In this document: positions 29,705 through 39,259 of the stretch, in pieces | Layout: the number at the start of each line of letters is the position of its first letter | Numbering within the stretch: position 1 is the first letter of the stretch | Origin: Janthinobacterium silvisoli | GTDB taxonomy: Bacteria; Pseudomonadota; Gammaproteobacteria; Burkholderiales; Burkholderiaceae_D | DNA length: 64,000 bases | NCBI RefSeq assembly: GCF_014200725.1 | Contig: NZ_JACHCL010000002.1 | Span: forward strand, 682,001-746,000 | Direction of reading: 5' to 3' | Notes under the pieces: model-generated | Databases searched by the model: none | Seen by the model: the letters and a program-made list of their open reading frames with translations, nothing else | Told to the model about the DNA's origin: nothing | Position numbers and translations under genes: made by a program

Positions 29705-31426
29705 ATGGCTAAGATCAACTCTGTGGCTAAGATCAACACTGTCCGCCACCAGCTGGCATTGGCATGTGCCAGTATCGGATTGCTCGCAATGACTGCAGCG
29801 CATCCTGCGTTTGCGCAAGAGGTCGCCGCCAGCGCGCCGGCAGCAACCGGCGGTGCGGCGGCCGGCAGCCCCCCAGGATCGGAAAACCAGTCCTTTGCCG
29901 ACAGGTTTGTGAATACCTACAAGGACTACCTGAACTGGAATGGCGATCCTGCGGACTCCGCTCCCACATGGCGCAAGGGCTATCAGCCGCCGCCTGAGTC
30001 GTCGCCACCGATGCCGTTTACGGGCTGGCCGCTGGGCGGCTCCGAAACCATCGGCTACGACAATACCTATTACGGCGCCTTGATGGATGCCATTTATAGC
30101 GGCCCGAATGGCCAGGCCTGGAAAGACAGCCGGGTCACCGTGTATGGCTGGATTAATCCCGGCATGAACCGCAGCTCTTCGCATACGCCCTACAACACAC
30201 AGAACGGCACCGGTGGTAATTTCCCGGCCGCCTATTCCTACTCGCCCAATACCGTGCAGATGGACCAGGTCGCCCTGTATGTCGAACGCACGCCAGACGT
30301 GGTGCAGACCGATCATTTCGACTGGGGCTTCCGCCTGGCCGGCGTGTGGGGTGCTGACGCCAAATACACTTTCTCGCGCGGCTTGTGGAGCAATCAGTAT
30401 ACGAATTCGAATGGCAAGGTTGCCAAGAATGGCTATGACATTCCGATGGCCTATCTGGAAGGCTATTTCCCGGGCGTTGCTGACGGCATGGTGGTGCGTG
30501 TCGGCCGTTATATCTCAATCCCCGATATCGAAGCCCAGCTTGCGCCAAATAACTACACCTACAGTCACTCGCTGCTGTACACCTATGATCCGTATACGCA
30601 GGAAGGTGCAGTCGCCACCATCAAGCTCAACAAGAACTGGACACTCCAGGGCGAAATCTCGGGCGGCAACGACGTGGCGCTCTGGTACCACCCGAAAGTG
30701 CCTGCCACGTATATCAATGGCGCCGGCAACACGGTGGCCAATCCGAATGCGGGCCAGAAAATCGGCGCGCAACTGACGCCGGCCGTCTGCGTGAACTGGA
30801 CCTCGGACTCGGGCAATGACGCCCTGTATCCTTGCCTGAACGGCGGCACCGGTATTTCCAACAAGGGCAATTACGGCTGGAACAATGTGCAGCATGAAGT
30901 GCTGACCTGGTATCACAAGTTCAATGACAAATGGCATATGTCTACCGAGGGCTGGTATATGTATGAGAAAAATACGCCGAACATGCAAAACGCCGATGGC
31001 CAGGGTTTGTGGAACTCGTATTTTGCCGGCACCAATTCGGTCGGCGGTCCATTCGGCGCGATGGGCGGCAGCGGTTGCGGTCCTAACGATGGCGTCACTT
31101 GCACCTCCAAGGAATGGGCATTCGTGAACTACATCGTGTATCAGCCGACAGCGCGCGATTTCATCACCTTGCGCTCCGAAATGCTGGACGACGTGAATGG
31201 CCAGCGCACGGGCTTCCCGACCAAGTACACGGAATTCCTGCTGGGCTGGAACCACTGGATCGGCAAGGCGATCACGATTCGTCCCGAGATCCGCTATGAA
31301 CACGCCGGCCTGGCGGCCTACAACAACCCATGCCCGGTAGCCGGCACGGCAGGCTGCGGTTCGACCGTTACCTCGGGTTCGAAACACCAGTTCATGTTCG
31401 CCATGGATGCAGTGATCCACTTCTAA
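29705..31426 (+). CDS. Outer-membrane beta-barrel porin (OmpL-like, BBP2 family)
   Basis: 573 residues. The signal peptide ends about residue 38 (HPAFAQE). The mature protein is rich in aromatic beta strands and Asn/Gly turns: GWPLGGSETIGYDNTYYGALMDAIYSG, WINPGMNRSSSHTPYNTQ, YVERTPD, DWGFRLAGVWGADAKYTFSRG, a pattern I associate with putative beta-barrel porin-2. It ends MFAMDAVIHF, with the C-terminal Phe required for outer-membrane insertion. The substrate is unknown. It heads a region leading into an RND efflux operon. Confidence 0.85.
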   Translation: MAKINSVAKINTVRHQLALACASIGLLAMTAAHPAFAQEVAASAPAATGGAAAGSPPGSENQSFADRFVNTYKDYLNWNGDPADSAPTWRKGYQPPPESSPPMPFTGWPLGGSETIGYDNTYYGALMDAIYSGPNGQAWKDSRVTVYGWINPGMNRSSSHTPYNTQNGTGGNFPAAYSYSPNTVQMDQVALYVERTPDVVQTDHFDWGFRLAGVWGADAKYTFSRGLWSNQYTNSNGKVAKNGYDIPMAYLEGYFPGVADGMVVRVGRYISIPDIEAQLAPNNYTYSHSLLYTYDPYTQEGAVATIKLNKNWTLQGEISGGNDVALWYHPKVPATYINGAGNTVANPNAGQKIGAQLTPAVCVNWTSDSGNDALYPCLNGGTGISNKGNYGWNNVQHEVLTWYHKFNDKWHMSTEGWYMYEKNTPNMQNADGQGLWNSYFAGTNSVGGPFGAMGGSGCGPNDGVTCTSKEWAFVNYIVYQPTARDFITLRSEMLDDVNGQRTGFPTKYTEFLLGWNHWIGKAITIRPEIRYEHAGLAAYNNPCPVAGTAGCGSTVTSGSKHQFMFAMDAVIHF

Positions 31427-31539
31427 TCTGACTGTCAAACTTGCTTGCTGCACGCTGGCGCATGGTTCCCGGACCCTGCGCCAGCAATGCCGAACGGCAT
31501 GCACGCCCTTCCCTTCCTGAACCTGTAGAGCCTGTTGAA

Positions 31540-31764
31540 ATGAAAAACCTCATCACCACCACCCTGATCGCAGCAAGCTGCATGGCCAGCGCCAGCCTGG
31601 CATTGGCGCAGCAGCAAGACGCCCCATCGAAGCCAGCCAAACAGCAGGCACTGCCACTCGACCATGGGCCGCACGCCCAAGTCACGCCGTGGGTGAATCA
31701 ACAAAAACGGCAACACGCAGCCGCTGCAGAAAAGGCGAAACCGGCGCCACAGGATAAAAGTTAA
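31540..31764 (+). CDS. Small exported protein of unknown function
   Basis: 74 residues from ATG 31540; an in-frame upstream extension lacks a signal and is rejected. MKNLITTTLIAASCMASASLALAQQ is a clear signal peptide, leaving a mature peptide of about 50 residues, rich in Gln, Lys, Pro and His (LPLDHGPHAQVTPWVNQQKRQHAAAAEKAKPAPQDKS). No ribosome site is obvious. It lies 113 bp behind the porin and 161 bp before the RND adaptor. The family is not recognised; being an artefact cannot be fully excluded, but the signal peptide is convincing. Confidence 0.6.
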   Translation: MKNLITTTLIAASCMASASLALAQQQDAPSKPAKQQALPLDHGPHAQVTPWVNQQKRQHAAAAEKAKPAPQDKS

Positions 31765-31925
31765 AAAGATGCCCACGGTAGCTTTTTTTTGGGAATCTGA
31801 AGCGCTAAAAATGTAGCCGAGTCTGCTGATAAGCCGGTATCCTGTCGGTTACTTCCGGTTGCTTTTTTGCGCCTGTATTGCCTGGCAACTTGAGTCCTTG
31901 ATTACATTGTCAACCTGGGTAGATC

Positions 31926-33125
31926 ATGTTTAGAAATAAGAAATACGTGGCAATCGGCGCCACGGCTGGCTGCGCGCTGCTTGCCGCCATCGCCGTATCC
32001 GCGCGCAAGATGGAAAATGATGTTACCAAAAGTCCATCATCGCTATCAGAAAAGGCGGCGCCCGCCAAAGATGCGCAGAATAGTGTCACCCTGACCGAGG
32101 TGCAGTCGAAACAGATCAGCATCGTCACCGCCCAGCCGGGTAGCTTCACGCCAGAGAGCGATGCAGTGGGCTATATTGATTTCAACCAGGACCGCACCGT
32201 GCCCGTGTTTGCGCCCTATCAGGGACGGGTGCGGCAAGTTTTTGCGAAAGCCGGCGACGATGTCAAAAAAGGGCAGGCGCTGTTCTCCATCGATAGCCCT
32301 GATCTGCTGCAGGCAGAATCGAACCTGGTCTCCACCGCTGGCTTGCTGGCCTTGAACAGCCGCGTGCTGGAACGGGCAAAAAAAATGCTGGAGGTCCAGG
32401 TCAGCGCGCAGAAGGATGTCGAGCAAGCCATGTCGGACCAGCAGACGGCCGATGGCAATTACCGCGCCGCGCGCGATGCCGTGCGCATCTTCGGCAAGTC
32501 CGATACGCAGATCGACCAGATTGTCGCCAGCCGCAAGATCGATGGCGAGCTGACCGTGACCAGTCCGCTGACGGGCCGCGTGACGGCGCGTAATGCCAGC
32601 GCCGGCCTGCTGCTGCAGCCAGGCACAGCGCCAGCGCCGTTTACCGTGGCCGATCTGTCCACCATGTGGATGGTGGCCAACGTCTCTGAATACGATTTGC
32701 CGCAGCTCAAAGTGGGACAGCAGGCAGAGGTCACGGTGATGGCGTATCCCGGACAGACCTTCAGGGGTGAAATCACCAATATTGCGGTCGCGGTCGACCC
32801 GGTTACCCACCGCGCCGCCGTGCGTTCCGACATCAAGGATGCACAGCACCAGCTGCATCCGCAGATGCTGGCCACCTATGCCATTCATACCGGCAGCGCG
32901 CAGCAATCGATGGCGCTGCCCGCCAATAGCGTGGTGCGCGAAGGCGACGGAAGCATGACGGTGCTCGTCACGAAGGATGGCCGCACCTTTAGCCGCCGTC
33001 TGGTCAAGCTGGGGTTGCAACAGCATGGCGCGGTACAGATCACCGACGGCCTTGCCGCCGGTGAAAAAGTCGCTGGCGACGGCGCCCTGTTCATCAGCAA
33101 TATGCTGGCCCTGCAAGCGCGCTAA
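31926..33125 (+). CDS. RND efflux periplasmic adaptor (membrane fusion protein)
   Basis: 399 residues. An N-terminal anchor (KYVAIGATAGCALLAAIAVSA) is followed by a beta-barrel/lipoyl arrangement: VPVFAPYQGRVRQVFAKAGDDVKKGQALFSIDSPDLLQAESNLV (lipoyl half), a coiled-coil hairpin of about 70 residues, the second lipoyl half (LTVTSPLTGRVTARNASAGLLLQPG), then the barrel and membrane-proximal domain ending IKDAQHQLHPQMLATYAIHTG. This CzcB/CusB-like order fits an adaptor that links pump and outer-membrane channel. It is the first gene of a three-gene efflux operon. Confidence 0.93.
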   Translation: MFRNKKYVAIGATAGCALLAAIAVSARKMENDVTKSPSSLSEKAAPAKDAQNSVTLTEVQSKQISIVTAQPGSFTPESDAVGYIDFNQDRTVPVFAPYQGRVRQVFAKAGDDVKKGQALFSIDSPDLLQAESNLVSTAGLLALNSRVLERAKKMLEVQVSAQKDVEQAMSDQQTADGNYRAARDAVRIFGKSDTQIDQIVASRKIDGELTVTSPLTGRVTARNASAGLLLQPGTAPAPFTVADLSTMWMVANVSEYDLPQLKVGQQAEVTVMAYPGQTFRGEITNIAVAVDPVTHRAAVRSDIKDAQHQLHPQMLATYAIHTGSAQQSMALPANSVVREGDGSMTVLVTKDGRTFSRRLVKLGLQQHGAVQITDGLAAGEKVAGDGALFISNMLALQAR

Positions 33126-33186
33126 CGCCCTCCCCTGCGCCGGCCGCCAGCTGGCCACTCCCCTCCCGTAGAAAGAAAGGCACATC

Positions 33187-36100
33187 GTGCTTAGAAGTCT
33201 CATCACGTTCGCATTGTCGCGCCGGCCCATCGTGCTGCTGGCCTTGCTGGTGTTTATTATCGCCGGCTTGATTGCGTATTCGAAACTCAATATTGAAGCC
33301 TATCCCAATCCGGCGCCCGTGATCCTGGAAATTACAGCGCAAGCGCCTGGCTTGTCCGCGGAAGAGATGGAACGCTCCTACACGCGGGCGATGGAAGTGG
33401 GCCTGGCCACCACGCCCGGCGTCGACAATATCCGCTCGACCTCGTTTTATGGCTTGTCGTTCGTGCGTGTGACCTTCAAATACGGTGTCGACTATTATTT
33501 TGCGTCGACCCAGGCAGCCCTGAACCTGCAGCAGAATGTCAGCCTGCCTAACGGCGTGCAGCCGCAAATCCAGGCTTCAAGCCTGGTCGGCGAAGTGCTG
33601 CGCTATCAATTGACCGGGCCGCCGCACACGGGCTTGACGAATTTGCGCACCTTGCAGGACTGGGTCGTCACGCGCCGTTTGATGACCGTGCCAGGCGTGA
33701 TGCAAGTGGTCACCTGGGGCGGCACCACCAAGGAATATGAGGTCGAGGCCGACCTGCATAAACTCGAGGGCTACGGCGTGACCCTGCCTCAACTCATCAG
33801 CGCCGTGGGCAACGCCAACACCAACGTGGGCGGGCGCACCGTCAATATCGGGCAACAGTCCGTCAATATCCGTGGCGTGGGCCTGATCAAGGATACGACC
33901 GACATCGGCAACATCGTGCTGTCGCAATCGAACGGCGTGCCGGTGCTGGTGAAGGACGTGGCCAAGGTCACGATAGGCGCCGCGCCGCGCTTGGGCAAGG
34001 CTGGGCGCGACGATCAGGATGACGTGGTGACCGGCATCGTGGTAATGAACCGCACCTTGCAAACCAATGAAGTGTTGGCACGCATCAAGACCGAAGTGGA
34101 CAAGATCAACGCGGACGGCAGCCTGCCGCCAGGCGTGAAGATGGAACCCTTCTATGACCGCTCGACCCTGGTCAATGTCACCACGCATACAGTGCTGCAC
34201 AACCTGATCTTCGGTTGCCTGCTGGTGTTTTTCATCCAGTGGATATTCCTCGGCGACTTGCGCAGCGCCATCATCGTCAGCGCGAATATTCCGATTGCCT
34301 TGTTCTTCAGCATCATGATCCTGGTCATGCTGGGCGACTCGGCCAATCTGTTGTCGCTGGGGGCGGTCGATTTCGGCATCATTGTCGATTCGGCGGTGAT
34401 CCTGGTGGAAAATATCTTCCGCAATTTCCAGAAAACCCAGTCTGAACAGCAAGACCTGATGGAAGAGCAAAACTTCGGCTTGCTGCAAGCCTGGTCCTTC
34501 CGTTTGCGCCTGCTGTATATCAGCGCCATCCAGGTGGACCGCGCCGTGCTGTTTTCCTCGGCCATCACGGTAGCTGCCTTCATCCCCTTGTTCACCATGC
34601 AAGGGGTCGAAGGGCAAATCTTCAGCCCGATGGCGCGCACCTATGCCTACGCCTTGCTTGGTGCCCTGTTCGCCACGTTCACGGTGACGCCAGTACTGGC
34701 TTTTTTCCTGCTGCCAAAGCACGTTGAAGAAACAGAAACCATCGTGGTGCGGGCCATCCGCCGCGTGTACACGCCGGTATTGGCCTGGGCGCTGGCCAAG
34801 CGCAAGACCACGGTTGCCATCGGCCTGGGCTTCCTCTTGATCGCCGGACTGATGCTGCCACGCATCGGCACGGAATTTTTGCCCGCGCTGGAAGAAGGCA
34901 ATCTGTGGATACGCGCCACCATGCCAACCACCGCCTCGCTGGAAGCGGGCATGGATAAGGTCAACCGCATGCGCCGCATCCTGAAAGCACATCCTGAAGT
35001 CATCACGGCGGTCTCGCAGCATGGCCGGCCCGACGACGGCAGCGATGCGTCCGGCTTTTACAACGTGGAATTGTTCGTGCCGCTCAAGCCCTTCGACGAA
35101 TGGCGCAAGGGCTACACCAAGGACATGCTGGTCAAGGATGTGCAGGATCAGTTTGCGGCCGAATTCCCCGGCGTGGAATTCAATTTCTCGCAATACATCC
35201 AGGACAATATTGAAGAAGGCTTGTCCGGCGTCAAAGGCGCCAATTCCGTGAAGATCATCGGCCCCGACCTGCCTACCCTGGAAAAACTCTCCGGCCAGGT
35301 CATGCATGAGATGAAGCAGGTCAAGGGCGTGGAAGACCTGGGCGTGTTCCGCGTGCTGGGACAGCCGAACTTCAATATCACGATCGACCGTGCCAAGGCG
35401 GCGCGCTATGGCTTGAATACGGGCGATATCAATGCGGTGGTGCAAGCAGCTGCGGGCGGTACGCAGGCGACCACGGTGCTCGAAGGCGACCGCCAGTTTG
35501 CCCTGACGGTAAGGCTGGCGCCGCAATACCGCTCCGACCTGGACAGTATCAGCAACATCAAGGTCGGCTACACCACCACGGGCGGCGCCACGGCCTATAT
35601 TCCCCTGCGCGAACTGGCCACGATCACGCTCGACACGGGCGCCTCGTATATCTTCCATGAGAAGAATGAGCGTTTCATTCCCGTGAAATTCAGCGTACGC
35701 GGCCGCGACCTGGGCAGCACGGTGGAAGAAGCACAAGCGCGCATCGCGGCCAAAGTCGCCTTGCCGAACGGCTACCGCATCATCTGGGCCGGTGAATTCG
35801 AGGAATTGCAGCAAGCCAAGCAGCGCATGGAAGTCGTGCTGCCGATCGCCCTGCTGGCCATCCTGGTGTTGCTGTACACGCTGTTCAATTCCTTCCGCGA
35901 CAGCCTGCTGACCCTGGCCGCAATTCCGTTCTCGATCGCGGGCGGCATCGTCGCGCTGTACTTCTCGGGCTTGCCCTTGAGCGTATCGGCGGCAATCGGC
36001 TTCGTCTCGCTGTTCGGCGTATCGGTGATGAATGGCATCCTGGTGATCAGTTATTTCAATCACCTTATCGTCGAAGGCAAGACGCCGCTCGAAGCCATGC

Positions 36101-36336
36101 GCAATGCGGCAGAGCAGCGCATGCGCCCCATGCTGATGACTGCCTTGTCCGCTTGCATCGGCCTGCTGCCGGCCGCCCTGTCAACTGGCATCGGCAGCCA
36201 GGTGCAAAGGCCGCTGGCGATTGTGGTGGTGGGCGGCATGCTGCTGGGGCCCGTGATGCTGCTGATCGTGGCGCCTGCGCTGCAAGTGATGGTACTGGGA
36301 TGGTCGCGCAAGCAGCCAGAAAAAAAGGAAGCCTGA
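33187..36336 (+). CDS. RND efflux pump, CzcA/CusA-like
   Basis: 1049 residues, the usual length. The start is supported by AGAAAGGCACATC. Twelve TM helices with two large periplasmic loops; TM4 carries DFGIIVDSAVILVEN, the proton-relay motif of the heavy-metal (HME) branch, where Asp residues are essential. The N-terminal SLITFALSRRPIVLLALLVFIIAGLIAYSKLNIEAYPNPAPVILEI is also HME-like. The CusA methionine triad for Cu/Ag is not obvious in the pore region, so the substrate (metal or organic) is undecided. Located between its adaptor and outer-membrane factor genes. Confidence 0.93.
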   Translation: MLRSLITFALSRRPIVLLALLVFIIAGLIAYSKLNIEAYPNPAPVILEITAQAPGLSAEEMERSYTRAMEVGLATTPGVDNIRSTSFYGLSFVRVTFKYGVDYYFASTQAALNLQQNVSLPNGVQPQIQASSLVGEVLRYQLTGPPHTGLTNLRTLQDWVVTRRLMTVPGVMQVVTWGGTTKEYEVEADLHKLEGYGVTLPQLISAVGNANTNVGGRTVNIGQQSVNIRGVGLIKDTTDIGNIVLSQSNGVPVLVKDVAKVTIGAAPRLGKAGRDDQDDVVTGIVVMNRTLQTNEVLARIKTEVDKINADGSLPPGVKMEPFYDRSTLVNVTTHTVLHNLIFGCLLVFFIQWIFLGDLRSAIIVSANIPIALFFSIMILVMLGDSANLLSLGAVDFGIIVDSAVILVENIFRNFQKTQSEQQDLMEEQNFGLLQAWSFRLRLLYISAIQVDRAVLFSSAITVAAFIPLFTMQGVEGQIFSPMARTYAYALLGALFATFTVTPVLAFFLLPKHVEETETIVVRAIRRVYTPVLAWALAKRKTTVAIGLGFLLIAGLMLPRIGTEFLPALEEGNLWIRATMPTTASLEAGMDKVNRMRRILKAHPEVITAVSQHGRPDDGSDASGFYNVELFVPLKPFDEWRKGYTKDMLVKDVQDQFAAEFPGVEFNFSQYIQDNIEEGLSGVKGANSVKIIGPDLPTLEKLSGQVMHEMKQVKGVEDLGVFRVLGQPNFNITIDRAKAARYGLNTGDINAVVQAAAGGTQATTVLEGDRQFALTVRLAPQYRSDLDSISNIKVGYTTTGGATAYIPLRELATITLDTGASYIFHEKNERFIPVKFSVRGRDLGSTVEEAQARIAAKVALPNGYRIIWAGEFEELQQAKQRMEVVLPIALLAILVLLYTLFNSFRDSLLTLAAIPFSIAGGIVALYFSGLPLSVSAAIGFVSLFGVSVMNGILVISYFNHLIVEGKTPLEAMRNAAEQRMRPMLMTALSACIGLLPAALSTGIGSQVQRPLAIVVVGGMLLGPVMLLIVAPALQVMVLGWSRKQPEKKEA

Positions 36337-36337
36337 T

Positions 36338-37780
36338 ATGAAGACACAGAAACCAAGCGATCAGCATCGCTATCGGAACAGCGCCGCGTTGCTGCTGGCG
36401 GCGCTCGCCTGCAGCGGCTGCGCTGTTGGCCCCGATTTCCAGCGCCCGCAAGCGCCTGCCGTGAACAGCTATACGCGCGCGCCCTTGCCGGCAACGATGA
36501 CCTCGGCAGCGGTGAAAGTGGACCGCCAGTGGTGGACGGCGTTCGGCTCGCCCGCATTGAATGACCTGGTGGAACAGGCCTTCAGGCACAATCCCGGCAT
36601 CGACAGTGCGCGGGCCGCATTGCGCCAGGCGCAGGAAAGCACTGCCGCGCAATGGGGCAGTTATTTCCCGACGATTCAGGCTGGCTATGCGCCCAGCCGC
36701 CAGAAAAACGCCGTCGGCACGATTTCGCCCACCTTGACATCGGGCCAGCCCCTGTACACCTTGCATACGGCGCAGTTGTCCATCAGCTACGCGCCCGATG
36801 TATTTGGCCTGAACCGGCGCACGGTGGAATCGCTGGCGGCGCAGGAAGAAACCCAGCGCTTCCAGCTGCAGGCCGCTTATCTGACCCTGGCCTCGAACGT
36901 GGTGGCCGCTGCCATCCAGCAAGCAGCACTGGGCGCACAGATCCATGCCACCGAAGGCGTGATTGCGGCAGCGGCCAAATCGCTGGCCGCCTTGCGCCAT
37001 CAGGCCGGGCTGGGATTTGCCTCGGAACTGGACGTCGCCACCCAGGAAGCGGCATTGGCACAGGCACAGCAATCCCTGCCGCCGCTGTCCAGGCAACTGG
37101 AACAGACGCGCAATTTGCTGGCCGTGCTGACGGGCAGCTTCCCGGCCCAGGGCGGCATCGACGATATTGCGCTCGATGCCTTGCAGTTGCCAGCCCCCCT
37201 GCCACTCAGCCTGCCTTCGCAGCTGGTGCAGCAAAGGCCCGACGTGCGCGCCGCAGAAGCGCAGATGCATGCGGCCAGCGCCGAGGTCGGCGTGGCGACG
37301 GCCAACCGCTTGCCGCAAATTTCAATTTCGGCCCTGTACGGCGGCAGCGCCACGCAATTTAGCAAGATGTTTTCCAACGACAACAAGTTTTGGGGACTCA
37401 CCGGCAATATTACCCAGACCGTGTTTGACTTCGGCACCTTGCAGCATCGCCAACGCGCCGCCGATGCCGCGCTGGAGCAGGCGAACGCCCAGTACCGCAG
37501 CGTGGTACTGGCTGCCTTCCAGAACGTGGCCGACACCCTGTACGCGCTCGACGCCGACGCCAGGACGCTCTCGGCGGCAGAGGCCACCGAAACGGCGACC
37601 AGGAAAACGCTGGACTTGACGCAAAAGCAACTTGACCTGGGTTTTGTGAACGCCCTGGTCTTGCTGAACGCCGAGCAAGCTTACCAGCAAGCCAAGGTGG
37701 CGCGCATACAAGCCATCGCCATGCGCTACACGGATACGGCCGCCATGTACCAGGCGCTGGGCGGCGGCTGGGAGGAATAG
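36338..37780 (+). CDS. NodT-family RND outer-membrane factor lipoprotein
   Basis: 480 residues. The start ATG lies one base after the pump stop. The lipobox is in AALACSGCAVGPDFQRP, the standard NodT-family N-terminus (CxxxGPDYxxP). Two OEP repeats follow, with ALRQAQESTAAQWGSYFPTIQAGY and RPDVRAAEAQMHAASAEVGVATANRLPQI, the family's second-repeat marker. It forms the trimeric outer-membrane duct for the adjacent pump. It is the last gene of the operon; the terminator immediately beyond is oriented for the opposite strand. Confidence 0.95.
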   Translation: MKTQKPSDQHRYRNSAALLLAALACSGCAVGPDFQRPQAPAVNSYTRAPLPATMTSAAVKVDRQWWTAFGSPALNDLVEQAFRHNPGIDSARAALRQAQESTAAQWGSYFPTIQAGYAPSRQKNAVGTISPTLTSGQPLYTLHTAQLSISYAPDVFGLNRRTVESLAAQEETQRFQLQAAYLTLASNVVAAAIQQAALGAQIHATEGVIAAAAKSLAALRHQAGLGFASELDVATQEAALAQAQQSLPPLSRQLEQTRNLLAVLTGSFPAQGGIDDIALDALQLPAPLPLSLPSQLVQQRPDVRAAEAQMHAASAEVGVATANRLPQISISALYGGSATQFSKMFSNDNKFWGLTGNITQTVFDFGTLQHRQRAADAALEQANAQYRSVVLAAFQNVADTLYALDADARTLSAAEATETATRKTLDLTQKQLDLGFVNALVLLNAEQAYQQAKVARIQAIAMRYTDTAAMYQALGGGWEE

Positions 37781-37795
37781 CGGGGAAAATCGGAC

Positions 37796-37832
37796 AAAAA
37801 AAAACCGGCTTCGCCTTGTGCGGTAGCCGGTT
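37796..37832 (-). terminator. Strong intrinsic terminator, minus strand
   Basis: AACCGGCT (37803-37810) pairs with AGCCGGTT (37825-37832); on the minus strand the stem runs straight into nine T (37804-37796). It terminates whatever is transcribed leftwards through 38120-37833, not the efflux operon. Confidence 0.75.
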
Positions 37833-38122
37833 GAAACGCTGTATCAGAGCGCAGGGATAAAGCAGGGTGATCAAGAAGTACACAATTCGTGCCGGTCAAT
37901 GTGGTGTCCGGCAACCTTGGGAACGGGTATTCCGTCTTCCATGTGTCCACTATGCCAGTCCAAGCTTATTAAAGGCTTAGGACTTCATTAAAGTACCCTG
38001 ATTTTCCCTCTTCGCATGTTTGGTGCCGATGGTTGAGCTCACCGGCTAAGCTGTTGAGTCATGTCCCACATCCTAGCGCTCCCGGAACGTAGTGATCTGC
38101 GCAAGACATGCTGTGTGCCAAC
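37797..38122 (-). ncRNA. Candidate structured non-coding RNA
   Basis: This stretch between two operons has no credible gene but has the make-up of an RNA gene. An extended -10 promoter TGGTATGAT lies on the minus strand (38137-38129), predicting a start near 38122. Several hairpins can be read: AGTCCAAGC with GCTTAGGACT (37957-37984, one bulge), TGCCGG with CCGGCA (37890-37895/37908-37913), and GGAA/TTCC (37920-37933). It ends with a strong terminator (37796-37832). The length would be about 325 nt. It does not match tmRNA, RNase P, 6S or SRP RNA as I remember them. It could instead be the long 3' region of the ompA-type operon. Unproven. Confidence 0.4.
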
Positions 38123-38165
38123 AAAAGCATCATACCAGCCTCATATGACGGCCTTATGACCTGGC

Positions 38166-39233
38166 TTAAGGTTTGTCAGTGGCCAGGGGGACGCTCTTAA
38201 TGCCCGTCAATTCAATCTCCACCCGCCGGTTCGGCTGCAAACAGGCGATCAGTGCCGCGCGCGGCGCCACCTTGTCGCAGGCGGCCACCGGTACCGACTT
38301 ACCCTTGCCATAGGCGCTGATGACGTTGGTGATACCCTGCTCGCGCAGGAATTGTTTCACCGCCAGCGCGCGCTTTTCGGACAGAGCCTGGTTATAGGCA
38401 TCCGAACCGAGCCGGTCCGTATGGCCGGTGACGGACAAGGTATCGATCTGTACATAACCCTGTTTCAGGTGTGCCGCCAGTTCCCGGATCTTCGCCGCGC
38501 CCTGCGGCAGCAGATCGTTAGGCCCCGCTTTGTCGAACGGAAACAAGGCGTCCATGTCCAGGGTGATGCGCTCATGCTCTATGCGTGGCGGTGGCGGCAC
38601 TGGCTCCGGCGGTGGCGTGGGCCGGTCTACCGGGCAGGCGGCGGCAGCGGACTGGGCCGCCGCTTGCGCATCTTCAGCCAGTTGCACATAGGGATTGGCA
38701 TGACGCCAACCCTGTTGCTTGTATTCATTGCCGGCATGCACCAGCTCCACTTCCCCGCACGCCACCTTTTGCGCCGCACAGGCAAAGCCGGTCGACTGAT
38801 GCAACTGGGCAAAGTCGCGCCACAAGTCTTCGCGCAAGCGCGTGGCGCCATTCACCAGTGGCGTGTCGTCGCCGGGATTAGGGCGACTGCCGCTTTCCAG
38901 CGCGGCAACAATTTTTGCCGATTCCTGCAAGGCTTGCAGTGGGAAGTCCGAACGGTCGTTGCGCGTATATTCATGGTAGGACACGTCCAGCCAGCATTGT
39001 GCCTTGGACAGATAATAGTCACCCACCCGCACCCCGCCATCGTTGAGCTTTTTGATGCGCTCCTGCAGCAGCCGGTAGGCTTGCTGGTCGCCAGACACGG
39101 CCTGGTCGGAAATGCGCGCTTCGGGCAAGGCCAGCGGTCCCGCTGGTGCAGCAGCGGGGGTTACCGCCTGGGCCAGACCCACAGTCAGCAGACTGGCCAT
39201 CGATATCAATGTCAATTTTTGAGTGAATTTCAT
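38166..39233 (-). CDS. OmpA-family peptidoglycan-binding protein
   Basis: 355 residues from ATG 39233, which opens a clean signal peptide (MKFTQKLTLISMASLLTVGLAQA) with GGAAAG upstream; the ATG at 39263, which overlaps the previous stop as ATGA, is the alternative and shows coupling. The N-terminal 200 residues are helical (RISDQAVSGDQQAYRLLQERIKKLNDGGVRVGDYYLSKAQCWLDVSYHEY); a Pro-rich linker (PTPPPEPVPPPP) leads to the OmpA C-terminal domain: LDMDALFPFDKAGPNDLLPQG, VTGHTDRLGSDAYNQALSEKRALAVKQFL, QPNRRVEIEL. That domain binds diaminopimelate-containing peptidoglycan. It is the third gene of the giant surface-protein operon and probably fixes the complex to the wall. Confidence 0.9.
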   Translation of the reverse strand: MKFTQKLTLISMASLLTVGLAQAVTPAAAPAGPLALPEARISDQAVSGDQQAYRLLQERIKKLNDGGVRVGDYYLSKAQCWLDVSYHEYTRNDRSDFPLQALQESAKIVAALESGSRPNPGDDTPLVNGATRLREDLWRDFAQLHQSTGFACAAQKVACGEVELVHAGNEYKQQGWRHANPYVQLAEDAQAAAQSAAAACPVDRPTPPPEPVPPPPRIEHERITLDMDALFPFDKAGPNDLLPQGAAKIRELAAHLKQGYVQIDTLSVTGHTDRLGSDAYNQALSEKRALAVKQFLREQGITNVISAYGKGKSVPVAACDKVAPRAALIACLQPNRRVEIELTGIKSVPLATDKP

Positions 39234-39259
39234 GGTCGATACTTTCCGCATGGTGAGGT

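Noticed and set aside
33577..36063. 828-codon minus-strand frame opposite the RND pump
   Set aside because: His/Gln/Arg-rich low-complexity translation with no family motifs; the plus-strand pump is unambiguous.
37726..37950. 74-codon minus-strand frame in the non-coding stretch
   Set aside because: It runs through the terminator into the end of the efflux gene and lacks a signal, domain or ribosome site.
37797..38122. tmRNA, RNase P, 6S or SRP RNA
   Set aside because: None of the conserved sequence blocks I remember for these RNAs can be found, so no named RNA is assigned.
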